Source of the DNA: Serilophus lunatus
Taxonomy: Eukaryota; Chordata; Aves; Passeriformes; Eurylaimidae
Assembly: GCA_013399895.1 (NCBI GenBank)
Contig: VXBA01004195.1
Location: 335,815 to 399,814 of the forward strand
Direction: 5' to 3'
Length of the DNA stretch: 64,000 bases
Each line of letters begins with the position of its first letter. Within the stretch, counting starts at the first letter, position 1. Position numbers and translations under genes: made by a program. The notes under the pieces were generated by a model. The model worked only from the letters and a program-made list of their open reading frames with translations. It was not told where the DNA came from and did not search any database. This document shows positions 36,770 to 48,700 of this stretch, in pieces.

Positions 36770-37060
36770 CAGCTGCTTCCTGATTGCAGTATTTACTTTT
36801 AATCTCCTCTGCCTCAATGCCCGATAAAAACTTTGTCACATTAGATGGTGACAGATGGGAAAGAGAAGGGGGGGAACACTGCAAGGGAACGTCCTGGCTT
36901 CCCAATAATTTTTCACAACGCCAATTATGTCCTTCAGTGCTTCCCGGCATGTGCACCCATGTCAGCACAGAAGGAAATAGAAAGGCATAAATAAAGACAA
37001 AACCAGGCACTGCATGGTTTTAATCTGCAGAATAACATTTCTCATTTGGGTGAAATATTA
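36770..37060. other. Candidate conserved non-coding element
   Basis: A compact block with no repeat signature. It includes CCCCCAGCTGCTTCCTGATTG, TTTACTTTTAATCTCC, CAATGCCCGATAAAAACTTTG and TTAGATGGTGACAGATGGG, the last with a TGACAG (MEIS/TGIF-like) core beside an E-box-like CAGATG. No coding motif appears in any frame. The call is composition-based inference. Confidence 0.27.
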
Positions 37061-37088
37061 TTGGATTCTGTCCTGTGCTGAAATGGAG

Positions 37089-37108
37089 ACACACACATAT
37101 ATATATAC
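37089..37108. repeat. CA/TA microsatellite
   Basis: A short ACACACACATATATATATAC run, a simple dinucleotide repeat. Confidence 0.85.
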
Positions 37109-37662
37109 AGAGACACAGATGCGGAGTTCACAACCGCTTTCCTTATGCAAGGGTACTATCATTCTCACAAGCAGCTCTTCAGCATTTGGAACAGGAAAGT
37201 GCAGATATCTCCTGCTTTCTGAAAAGTGTCCATGTACAGCAAAGCCAAATGTTAGGCTCTTTAATCCAACTACCATTGAATAGGCAGGGAAAATGTAAAG
37301 ATTCTCATCTTTAATGTTTCAAAACAGTTCTCGGTAAGTTTAAGATCATGACATATTATGTTGTTCTTGAGGCTCCTGGCAAATATCAGCTTCCAAGCCT
37401 AATTCTTGATGACAATACATTTGCCATGCTTAGATATTCCATCCAAGATGATGGACTACAAAGGAAAGACTTTTCAATCTGAGTTCTTCTTGCTTAGGTC
37501 TCTGAGATAAATAAAATGTAGTAGCAACAACCTGTATTGGTGGAGATGTTTATAGCATTACATAAATATAATCATGGAAGCAAAGGAAGAAATCTCCAAG
37601 AGAAAGGTGAGAGAGACAGCTTCGATCTGGACTGGAGTTTAGCCAATGCTACGGGTGTAACC

Positions 37663-37691
37663 TTAAGGAAAATTTGGAAAATTTTCCTTAA
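37663..37691. other. Perfect 13-bp-arm hairpin
   Basis: TTAAGGAAAATTT (37663-37675), loop GGA, then AAATTTTCCTTAA (37679-37691). All 13 pairs are perfect. It is AT-rich, with no T-run after it and no other RNA-gene features. Confidence 0.9.
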
Positions 37692-37959
37692 TTTCTTTTA
37701 GACAGTTTCTGAGGGGTTCCCAGAGTGTTCATCATTCTTTGTTACAAAGTTTTTAAGTTACAGAAAATCCACTAAAGAAGAAGGTCCCTCCTACCTTGAG
37801 AAAGACACCAATAAAGAAGATGGAAAAGGAGAACATAGCTAATGAGGTGGTCCAGCCTGCTGTGAAACTTGAAACTATTCCAGGAGGCTGATTTCATGCT
37901 GGAAGAGGAAGGTCAACAGGGCAGCAAGCTGAGGAAGAGGATGGAATCAGACTCTAGGG

Positions 37960-38206
37960 GGTTGTCCAGAGACCTCCGACCCCAATTCCAGAGGCATGTC
38001 TTGGGCAGAGTGATGGGTGCAATGGACTTGGAAAATTGGTATGTGTAATGTAATGTCTAGGAACTACAGCATAAAAGCATGTTACCTGTGGGTGTCAGTG
38101 TGCGCAATTTGGAATGGACGTCCTGCACACATGAGTGCCCATAATAAAGGAATGCTGTCTTTCTAATACTCAAAAAGTAGTGTTAGACTGTTCTTTTTCT
38201 GGCCTT
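37960..38206 (+). mobile_element. LTR 3' portion of an endogenous retrovirus (third type)
   Basis: GCATAAAAGCATG (about 38070) is a TATA-like box. It is followed about 70 bases later by CCATAATAAAGGAATGCTGTC, with poly(A) signal AATAAA near 38142. A T-rich tract follows and the segment ends at about ..TTTTTGGCAACA. TATA, R region, poly(A) signal, GT/T-rich U5 and a CA end in that order are LTR hallmarks. 'AATAAAGGAATGCTGTC' is familiar to me from avian ERV LTRs, but I cannot name the family. The 5' boundary is not clear and may lie well upstream of 37960. Confidence 0.5.
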
Positions 38207-38625
38207 TTTGGCAACACTGGGACAAAAAAAACCAACCAAACAAAAAAACCCAACTTTTTGTTTTCCCTTTATTCAAGAAATAAGCCTCTATGTACTTTCC
38301 TTGTAAACAAGAAAAAAAAGAAAATCAAAACACAGTATTTTCCCAGACATCTTTTCCTTTGGACTCAGTGAATCATATGTGCTTTGGAGAAAAGTTACTA
38401 TTATCTTCTTGACAATCATGGCTCAGTCCCAAACAGGGAGTAGAGCTTGGTGACTTCCATTCCAAGGAGAACGGACAGACAATGTCACATTGGAGTGCCT
38501 AATGAAAGAAGAACAACTGCTCTAGGGCACAGTGGAAGAGTAGCAAGAGATTATGAAGGCACAGGAGCCTCAACCGGAACAGAAGGAAAGGGTAACCTTC
38601 CTAGCAAGTGAAGCCTATTATGATG

Positions 38626-38643
38626 GTGTACATGAATGTACAC
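38626..38643. other. 8-bp-arm palindrome, GTGTACAT/ATGTACAC
   Basis: GTGTACAT GA ATGTACAC has perfect arms around a 2-base centre. It may be chance or a protein-binding dimer site; nothing around it decides. Confidence 0.6.
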
Positions 38644-39030
38644 AGGTAAGGCACATTCAAGCATCTTCCATCAGGCCAGAACCTGGTCTGCAGGAGCATC
38701 TTGTTAAAAGCCAAGACAATGCCCCTTTCAAAATTAGATATAAAATAAGGTATGTAAATATGTAATAAAGAAGGTACTCTTAAACCAGGAGATTTTCAGG
38801 TAGCTACAAACTGGGCATCAGCCAAGAAGTTATGTCTGGGGGGGGAGGGGAAAAAGTGAATAAGAAGTCTCTAGGCTCAGGGCTAGAAGATTTAGTAGTT
38901 ATCAGCAAAATGCTGTGAGCAACAGAAATTATGAAGAAGCCACTGATAAAACGGACTATGCTATACAAGGATCCAGGGGATAAACGGCTGTAACTGGAAC
39001 AGAAAAGATAAGGTAAAGGACTGTTAGTAA

Positions 39031-39056
39031 GTTCTTTAACTATGTTCTTTAACTAT
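39031..39056. repeat. 13-bp exact tandem duplication
   Basis: GTTCTTTAACTAT occurs at 39031-39043 and immediately again at 39044-39056 with no change, which suggests a recent slippage or repair event. Confidence 0.92.
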
Positions 39057-40868
39057 AGATTCGCTCTACTGAAAGTAGATAACTACTAACAGAAACGTTA
39101 GCCTCTTAGACAGTGTCCTTAAGGTTGTGCATTTTCAGATTTCAGCAGTTATGTCTATATATTTACACACCCAACAGTATGGACATATTACAGGCAGGAT
39201 TACAGAACTGATTATACCAATGAAACTTCCCCAGAAGCTCAACTACAGTGGGGCCAGCATATTATAGTGGCAGAGAACAACGTCCTTTTGCCTACAGACA
39301 GAAGTGAAAAAGTAGATGTCTCTGAAGAATTTCTTGAAAAGGGCGAAAATTATCAGGCCCAGGACACCTAGACTTCAATGGATGTAGGAGCAAGAACAGC
39401 CACTTACAAGAGAAAATTAGTATGAAGCAAAAAGAAGTATCAAGACAAATAGATTTAAGAAGGGTAAAATTCAGATCTGAATAATTTTTGAACACTGTTG
39501 TCTTTCCAAAGGATGACTGCCAGAGGCTAAGAACATACATACAAAGATATAAAGATATTCTGAGAAGTGTCTGTGATAGAGCTGCTAAAAATAGCATCGT
39601 GTTTGCAAACAGATATAGTGGGCAACTGCTTTGGTGTAGAATCTTGTCCTAGGATGACACTCTTTGTTCCTTTGTATTTTTATAAATATATCAATCCAAA
39701 TCACTTGTGGTTGACTAACTGATAAAGATCTAAAAAATAAAATGTAGATACATCCAAGTTATTTGTTTCCACCTATCCTTCAAACTAGTTACTTAGTAAG
39801 TAATATTCTTAGCTCTTCATGGCAGTATTTTTGCAAATTAAATAAAGGCATTTCTACAAAGAAAGAAAATAAGCAGATATCCAGTCTCCTAATGTAATTT
39901 GATCTAGAAGTGTCTTTTTCTCAGGCAGAAGAGCTGAATTGCATTTTCTTTCTCTGGTTCTCCCTAGAGATGGTCAATTAGTTTTACTTGAATTTGTTCT
40001 CGTTTGCAAATTACATCAAAGGAGTGGGACTGTCCTAGAAATCAGAGAGTGAAAAAGCATGTTCCTGCTTAAATTTTGAGTTTCTTCTAAATGAGAAGGA
40101 TAAGCTCATATGCAAAGGGTTCTTTCTCTTCTTTCATCCCAGGTTTATCAAACAATACTCATGCCAGTTTCTCCCCTCAGTTTAGGTGCCTTACTACACA
40201 TTAGTACAACATGATCAAAGGATTTTTTCCTGTCTATCTCAGAGCTCACACTTAGACTGAAACTTCTAAAGGACAGTGAGCAAGTGTTAGAGAATTCTTA
40301 TGTTTTTCCTGTTGTGCAGAATGCACATTTAAGTGTCCTTTCCCTCCAAAAAATCAGACTTTTCTTTGTTTAGATACAATAAACTTCCTAATGATGAGAG
40401 GGAAAAAACTAGCAGATATTCAGTGACTGTGTTGTTGAGAACCAAGAGGATTTCATATGCCAGCCCATCAACCTGAGTCTCTAGAGGAAAGACAGAAGCT
40501 CAGCTTCAATATATGCTCAACTTTGCTCTGCCTTCACTTTTCTTAGTGAGCACCAACAGTTCCTCAGAGGATTGCTCCAGCTCTTGAAAATAAGAGAAAA
40601 TTCACTTGGTTTCCTCTAAACACATGGTCCAGCATAACAATGCAAGGAAGAAAGATGAGCTAACCTTCCAAGGCAAAGATCTGTCTCTGTTCAACGCAAA
40701 ACATTGAAGATTATATGAACAAGATGATCACTATATAACACAATACAAACATGTAGGATGGTATTGCTTGTTTTGACAGCAAACTGATCTTGAAAGAAAA
40801 AAATACAGAAGGGCAAACCCACCAGTTAGCAACCAGCTCCAAAGAAATATTTGCATCACATTTAAGGT

Positions 40869-40960
40869 TGTGCTGGTTTTGGCTGGGGTGGAGTAAATTT
40901 TTTTCACAGTAGTTAGTATCAGGCTATGTTTTAAATTTATACTGAAACAGCATTGATAAT
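40869..40960 (+). mobile_element. 5' fragment of a TGTGCTGG-family LTR
   Basis: It starts TGTGCTGGTTTTGGCTGGGG and follows the family through AGTAGTTAGTATCAGGC, then diverges after GATAATTTTTCC. Only about 90 bp of U3 remain; TATA and R/U5 are missing. The sequence after 40960 does not match the other LTRs in this window. Confidence 0.85.
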
Positions 40961-42258
40961 TTTTCCTGATTCTTATAATCTTAAATCACAGGATATTTAC
41001 CATGGTCCTCTGGGAGGTTTCATGTGTTTCATAAGTCCTCCAGCCCCCAAGGTGCTCACTGTGTTGCACTCTTACAGTGCCAGCTACAGCAGTGACATGC
41101 AGTCTAGAAGCCAATCGGGCGTAATGTAGTAATAGCCAACTACTGACTCCTCTAGGTGGGCCTTGTTAAAATTACCTGACCCTCAGTGAAAATTGAGCGG
41201 TAGTGGCTCAGAGAACAGAAGTATTCTTATCAGCATTGCAGTCATTTTCATAGTCACACCCACTTGATATCTGCCCTTTCTAAAGAAACATACGCAAGTT
41301 AAGAGGATTTGTGATACTACATTCAGCTGGTACTTTTGAGGTATTTAAAACAGTATATAATAACTTGTGTCAAAGAACAAAAAGCAACATTCTCCCTGCC
41401 CTACACAGCATTGAAGTCAAATATTGGTATTCCTGCATTATGCTCACTAACAGTTCTCAGGTTACAGTCTACAGAACGCTGGGATTTCTAAAAATACTCA
41501 CAAAAGAACTACAGAAGACATCTATAGAAAGAAATCCTATCATCGCGAGGCTCAGTGTCAGTATAAAGAAGCCCATACATTCATGGGAAACTGTTTCAGA
41601 GGTCCAAAAACTTTTAAAAAGAAAACTTTTTAAAAGGTTGAAAGATGTAAGTGTGGCAAACACTACATAAATAGAAACATTTCAGCTGGTTTACTTAACA
41701 GGCATCAGTATGTGGACACAATCACTAGATCTGCCATTAAAGTCTTTAATGAGGGTAAATGAAGCTCCTTCTTAGTAAATTCTACTGATTTAAAAGATAA
41801 TAATAGATGTTTACAAAGCAAAATAATACAATAATTTTGTTCAATTTTTTTACATTTCTTAAAAGTGACTAAACTTATTTAGGAAGAAATCACAGTGATA
41901 TTCCATGTGTTTCTCATTCCAAGTCTTTGTAGCAGTAGCATATTTTCAACATGAGTATATTTTCCTCTTCTGTTCTTCAGAAACTTAGCATGAATAGCAA
42001 CATACTTATCTGTAGGGGAAAATAATGCAATACAGCAACAGAAACCAAGAGATTTGATTAGAGAGTAGTGATTCAGTAGAAAAGCCTTTGGTCAGAGCAG
42101 ATACCAAATTGTTCAGCAGCAAGTAAGATGATTTAATTACAAATTGTGTTTTAATACTTATCTACAAATACAACTTTTGTGAGACATATGGGTGACATAT
42201 GTGATTCAACTTTAGTGAGAAGGTTTACAGCTGTACTCAGTACTGCCTCCTTGCATAT
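40961..42258. other. Unannotated stretch
   Basis: No exon or named repeat was seen. The 119-residue plus-strand open frame at 41311-41670 has no recognised domain; it contains the AT-rich hairpin at 41611-41636. I take it as chance. Confidence 0.35.
41611..41636. other. Perfect 11-bp-arm hairpin
   Basis: CTTTTAAAAAG (41611-41621), loop AAAA, then CTTTTTAAAAG (41626-41636). All 11 pairs match. It is very AT-rich, so chance formation is easier than for a mixed sequence. Confidence 0.85.
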
Positions 42259-42745
42259 TATAGGATCTTAGAATGTTAAGGGGTTGGACTGGATCTTGAA
42301 GATAACCTAGTCCCAACTAGATGATATCCCCATGGCAGGGACATCTCCCACCAGACCAGGTTGCTCAAGGCTTATCCAACTTGGCTTTGAATAGTGCCAG
42401 GGGCTGGGGCATCCACAACCTCCCTGAGCTACCTGTTCCAGTGTCTCACCACGCTCACAGTAAAAAATTTCCTCCTAATACCAAAACTAATTTTCTCCTC
42501 TTTAAATTTGTACCCATTACTCCCTGTCCTTTCACTATAGTTCCTGACAAACTCCAGCTTCCCTGCAGAGACTGTGTAGATACTGGAATGTTGCTATCAG
42601 GTCTCCAGACAATCTTCTCTTGTCCAGGCTGAACAGCCCCAACTTTTTCAGCTTGTCTTCATACGGGAGGTGCTCCAATCCTCTTACCAACTTCCTGGCC
42701 CTCCTCTGAACTTGTCCAACAGTTCCACATCCTTCTTATGTCTGA
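42259..42745 (-). mobile_element. CR1 LINE, 3'UTR and ORF2 end
   Basis: Antisense CR1 words in order: 'AGGATCTTAGAATG' (decayed 3' terminus), 'CCATGGCAGGGACATCTCCC', 'CCAGTGTCTCACCACGCTCAC', 'AATTTCCTCCTAATACC', 'TGTCCAGGCTGAACAGCCCC' and 'CCTGGCCCTCCTCTGAAC'. This covers the 3'UTR and the last coding block of ORF2. It is 5'-truncated and dead. The 103-residue plus-strand open frame over it is an antisense shadow. Confidence 0.93.
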
Positions 42746-45700
42746 ACATGGGAAAACTAGAGAAAGTCCACGCAAGATCTCTGAATATGCTGAAGGGATT
42801 AGCTAGCATATTGCAAACCACTCAGCATGGAATAAAGGTATTATGGAGCACTTGGAAACATACCATAATTGTGACCAAGGTGGCATGGCAAAAATGAGGA
42901 AGGAAAAAAACCCCATAAAAAAACCAAAACAGACACACACCCCAGGAAAAAAAAAAATCAAAGAGGTTGTTGTTAATGTTTTTGATCGAATGGCCCAAAC
43001 TGATTTGAAGCAACAACACCAACTGTAACCAGTGGTCCTCAGATCACAGCAGCAGACAGAAGCATCAGGACTGGAACTACTCGCAACATACTGAATAGGC
43101 AGAAAGAGCACAGGAAACTACCAGACATAGTCTCTGGATCTCAGATAACCAGTGAACCACAGCTGAATTGAAGAGGACTTATCTTAAAACCTGCACACTG
43201 CTCCCACAGAACCAATGAGCAGCAACTCCAATTGGCTTCAGCAGGATACTGCAGTGAGCTAATTCAGAGCAGGTCTGCAGCATTAACATAAGGACCTAAG
43301 ATCTCCACCCCTCACCTTCAGGTGAGGAAAAAAAGGCTCATCTCTTCAAATAAGTTTCAGAAATAGGTTTTGACCATGCATTTTTGTCCACAGCTGGTTA
43401 AGGTGTGAACTTGAGCCCTGTGGAAGCAGAACAGGGACCTTAGTTGCTTCTCAGGGTTTCTGAAAGCAAGGGTAGTGGGTTTCAGAAAGATTATCTCACA
43501 GTTCAAACTCGTTAATGAAAGAAATAAATTAACCAAGCTCATTTTTCAGGGAATTCTTGTGTAAACTGGAAATTTTCCAGTCTGTGAGCCCCGCACTGTG
43601 CTAACCCATAAATCACAGCAAGCAGGTTGTCTGTATAGTGAGAGCAGCACGTTTGGAGACAGAGGGGCGGGGGGTTGGGGGAGACATCAGCATATGTTCA
43701 TAGAGAAAAAAAAACATAAAAGCAAAACAGGAAAAAAATACCTTCCCCACCTACCACCAGAAAAAAATAAAAGGTTTGGCCTCAGGCACTGGAACATACG
43801 CTATCTGCAAAGAGCCCCCAAGCCAGGGAAAGGCACCTGAAACAGGTCAGCTTTTAATTGAATACAATATTAATTACCGCGTGCACCATTAACGGTTTGT
43901 GGGATTTGACTAATTAATGTAATAGTTTCTGAGTCACGCTCATTAAATATGAAAATTACGCTGGTGAAAGGTATCGGTTTCATTATCAATCTTGTATGGA
44001 CAGGAGTGGGGGTGGGGAGAGGGTTCAGTGGAAAGATTCCCACCCTGTGTTTTTGTGTTATTAGCTCTCTCCTCTTGGATTTGGGGTAGATGGAAGAGCC
44101 AAAATGAAAACGAAAAGGAAAGAGACAAGGACAAGAAGAAGCATTGCTTAGTGTCATGAGCTAATGGCTCCAAGTCAGGACCCAAAAGCTACTCAGCTCA
44201 GAGTGAATGTACACTTTTGCTTAGTGGAAAGAGCTAGCTGGTCTGCATGAGGTTACAAGTTGTTGTCAATTCCCATCATAATGCTTAGTTTCCTTCATTT
44301 CCCTGGAAAAAACATAATTAGAGAGACAGATGTCACACAGGGTGCTTAATTCTTTAACCCATGTAAAGCATGTGGCAGTTCTTTATTGGAAAACTGCAGG
44401 GAAGGTAATTGTCACTGTTAAAAGTCAGCTCCAGAGCATAATTAAGTACTAAGGATATGCTGAGGTATCCTTGTATATCAGGTGGGGGACACCTCTCACA
44501 TTGGCCAAAACTGTTACAGAAGGAGGACCAGAGATGTTATATCTCCTGTTCCCATCCAGCAGTTCAGGATAGGGGCAGCACTCCTGTACTCTAGAGGGAA
44601 GTGCCTCAGTCCTCTATGGGAAAAATAGTCACCTGCATGCAGGATGTCTAGGGAAAGACAGGAAAGAGAACAGGGTCCCCTTGTGCCCTACCCACCATAA
44701 CAGAGCAAAACACAGAAGTCACCTTTTAGATTGAAATTTGAGAATAAATTCACAGCTGAAACTGCGTGTGTGGGGTGGGGAGAACCCTCAAGAGTGAGAT
44801 AAGTCTCACATCACTTAGAGGGACCATGTTTCCAAGCACCATACAGGGAGGTAGGATCAGCATCTTGCCAGCAACAATGCCTAAATACTGCACAAGGAGC
44901 CCTAGGGTGGTAAGAGGAGCAGAGATAATGTCAGTGTAGGTTTTTTTAGCAGTCTTCTTGTCTGATTCTTAACACATTTAGCATGTGCATGGGAGTAAAG
45001 AGGGGAAAGGGGATGGCCTTGTACCTGCATAACTTCACATTAATGCTACAGGTATACATAAGCCTGGAAGGCCCAGATACAGAAAAGAGAAAGCAGCAGC
45101 TGGGAAAAAAAAACAAGAAGACAGTCATGCACATCGAAAACCCAACAAATTACTCAATTCCCTGATTCTCTTTAAAAAGTGGGGAGAGAGAACAAACAGT
45201 AAATCTATATGAAAGAGGAAATCCCATATACTATATTTTTATCACTCTTTCGCATAAGTAATAGCTTTCCTATTTGTGTTTCTTCAAAATAGATGCCAAT
45301 GTTCTTCTTAAATAGCATCTGCTTGCCAGGAATCTGTGGCTGAGACTGTTGGAAATTCATTGGGCTGTGCACAGTCTATTCCTCTTCAGGCTTATAACAT
45401 GCAAGAACATCCAAGAATAGTGCAGGCTGTATTGCATCTAAGGCATTATTCCTTCCCCACCATACATCTTCATCCCAGTCACTCACATGTAAATGTTCCT
45501 TCATACTCCAAGCCTCATGGCCCAGTACTGAGAAGGCAAGGCAGGTAACTACAATCACTTCTGTTTCATATAGAAACTGTGAGGGCCATGGGCTCTGAGA
45601 AAGCTGTAGTAGTTGAAAAGTCCCTAATACAATTAAATCCAAATTTTATTTATTTTCAGGCCTCTTTGCAACCATATTAACAAGGCTACATTTGCTCTCC

Positions 45701-48700
45701 GCGACAAGACAAAGTAATCCCTCTTTTACAGAGTGAGAACAAGCTCCTCTTGTAATTCACACCCTATACCAAAAAAGAACTCTTTTTGGTTTGAAACAAT
45801 GCCCCTTATCAATGGTATTTTCCAGTCCTAACTTCTTCCAGGTCACAGGGTTTCATTCTCACATATTTTAAAGATGAACTTTGGTTTTTTAATGTGAGTT
45901 CATCAAAACAGCCAGGGCACTGCTGCCCTACAAGCTACTCTGGAGCTGATTGAAAGTATTTTGATTTCATCTTTCAGTGTGTTCCAGGGATCAAGAGAAG
46001 ATCTAGTTCACTTTGCTCCCCCACTAGCTTTGCTAAATGTAGTTCAGTCTAAGTCTGAACTACTACTTATATAGGTCTTTGTAAGGACCTTCCATCACAG
46101 TAGTTAATATGAAACATATGGCTCAGGAAAGCCCTAAACTGCGGGATTACCAAACACTACTGTTCTTCTCAAAGTATGCAATAGGGCCATTATTAAGCAG
46201 AATACTAAGCTGCATGAACTCTTGTCGAAACTTTTACAGCTTCTTCATACTGCCTCAGTATCAGTCAATCCCTGAGGATTTTAGTGAGCGCAGATAGAAA
46301 GCACAAAGATGGAAAGTTTCCCTACCAAAAGCACCGTTGAGACATTCTCTTCTAGGAAGTATGCTGAGCATTCATACTCAGCCCCTTGCTTTGCTGGGGC
46401 ATTGCAACAACTTTTATCAGCAAACAATCACTTTTAGCTCCACTGATAGTATCCCCTACACACTAATTTGATCCTTTTCAATTCATCTCATTCTCCACTG
46501 TTTTTTTCATACATCTGTGCTGATGAAACAGAGAGGACTTTCCAGGCTGGAGTAAAGGCCATGGTCCTAATATACAGCAATCCTGGTTGGAAAAAGAAAA
46601 CCCACACCCAACCTATGGTGGTTTGTGTCTTTGCAGCTACAAAAATATCCAGGTAGCAGCTATAATCAATATATATTATGGTCCCCCGTATCTTTCATAA
46701 CTTCACTAATACAAGTTCACAGTGTTTAATTAATTTAGCTCTATACTGTTGAGATATGCTCTCACTGCATGTTATCTCTATTTCATTTTAAATGTTTCTG
46801 TAGCACAAATGTATCTCTGATTGAAAGACAGTGTTCCCAAATGAACACGGCAGTAGACACCTTCAGTTACAAGAAAAGCATAAAGTAAGAACATTCAAGA
46901 TAATTCTTAGTCATACTGAAACTGCAGCAGATTAGGTTATTACTTAAATTCTGGAGGAAAGCAATGGCACTGTCCTTCAGATCTATAATGTTCCATCAGA
47001 CATCAGAAAGTGAACCACCAAAGAACAGGAAGTATTGGGTGTTTTGTTATGTGATTTTGTTTTTTCAGGTTGGTTTTGGGTTTTTTAAGAAATGTTTTCA
47101 ACCTCATCACATATCAAAATTCTAGGTATGTATCAGCACCTGCCAACAAATATATTTAGGAGACAATACCTAATCCTGCCAGTAGCTAATGTGATCATTA
47201 GCACAGACTGCACAGACTTTATTTGTGATAGCATGACAAAGGGGCACTTACCTAAGCAAAGTTATAAGTATTTTATTCATCACCTCCTCAGTACCAGACA
47301 GGAATGGATAGACTTAGACTGCCTTACATCCACCCTTCAAACATCATTCTGTGCTTCCCTGGATTAAAAGGGGACAAGAATTAGTCAATGTAATGCACAC
47401 AAAAAAGTATGGCAAAGGTAAGGCAAAACCCATGTTTTTTCGTACTGTAAGGAATTTCAGGTGTAAAACAAACATCCAAGTTATTCTGTTATGTGCTTTA
47501 TAAGAAGGATAATTTATCTTTTTTCCAAACAATAATATATTAAGAAATCAGCATGGGAATTTTTGAGTTTCTCCTTTATCATTCAGCCTAGCAGATTACT
47601 CACAAAGCATTTCTTAGGTGGTTTGTCTTGCCTGAAGATTTTGGAGTGGTTTCAGAAGAAAGTATTCCTGGCCCATCAAAAGTACAGGACAGAGACCAAT
47701 AATGAATTCTCCAGGGCACAGGAGACAGTGAGAGAACTAGGAATACAAGCCCACAGCTGTGACACTAAAGCTAAAACAAGCACATAATTCTAAACACAGG
47801 GATAAAAAGAATGTCCTACTGTCGAACAATGGTTCACAAGTAGAAACACATCATAATTACTGCTCTAGAGAATTTACAGTGCCAACATCTGTGACAAAAT
47901 CCCCCAAAGCAACATGTTGATAAACATAACAGGATTTGAGCTGTGTATGTACCAAGTTTGGACTCCTACTTGCTTAGAGAAGTTAATTATTGGAATTTCA
48001 ATATGGAAGGGATATATTGATCACATCATGCATTATGTGATTTATTAACTTATGCAAAGAACATTCTGTCCTAGCAAGACCAGGCAGCAGTGTGTACAGC
48101 AGTGCACTCTACCTAAGCCAGATCTCTGGAGAGGAACCTTCTCGCTGCACAAACAAGAGGTGTGAAAAGAAATTTAAGCCAGGGAAGCAAGCCAAATCCA
48201 GTGGGCCTGCAGTCAGAACAGTTTGCTATCCCATCTGCAAACCAGACAAATCACCATTCATTTTTTAATTGGAAGCAGTGTGAAAAAGGCAAGGAGAATT
48301 TATTTGTATCCAGTAGCTTCTATGTTGGTGGGGAAACCTGAAGTAGCAGCCATCCATAGAACTAACACATGAGGAAGAAACTGGTATTCTTTGAAGTGCT
48401 TCATTTTTCTGTAAAGTTGTTTTCAACTACCCAACTCCTGTATAATCCTTTCCCTAGCAGTATTCAGTATCTAGGCAGAAAATGAAGAGACAGAACATTC
48501 CTTTCCAAGTTGAAAGTCCTTGAACTTATCCTCCAGCAGGAGTAATGAGTTCTCAGAGATTTGGGACATACGTTTTCTACTAATCTTAAAAAACAGACCT
48601 AGGGCAGGACTCCAAGAATTAGAGGGTAGCCTCACTTACCAGACACAAGGCAGTACTTCAGTATACAGAAAGAAGAGTGCAAGGCAGCTTATAACCCAGT

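Larger units (their letters stand above)
35201..37959. other. Unannotated stretch
   Basis: No exon or RNA gene was seen. It holds the A/C-rich tract at 35396-35520, a candidate conserved block at 36770-37060, a CA/TA microsatellite at 37089-37108 and a perfect hairpin at 37663-37691, all listed separately. Confidence 0.4.
38207..40868. other. Unannotated stretch
   Basis: No exon, RNA gene or named repeat was seen. It holds A-rich low-complexity DNA near 38222-38255, a G8 run near 38838-38845, a small palindrome at 38626-38643 and a 13-bp tandem duplication at 39031-39056. Confidence 0.4.

Noticed and set aside
43660..43685. G-rich run (GGGGCGGGGGGTTGGGGG) as a G-quadruplex
   Set aside because: There are only three clear G runs. 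A fourth requires splitting one run with no loop, so the case is borderline.
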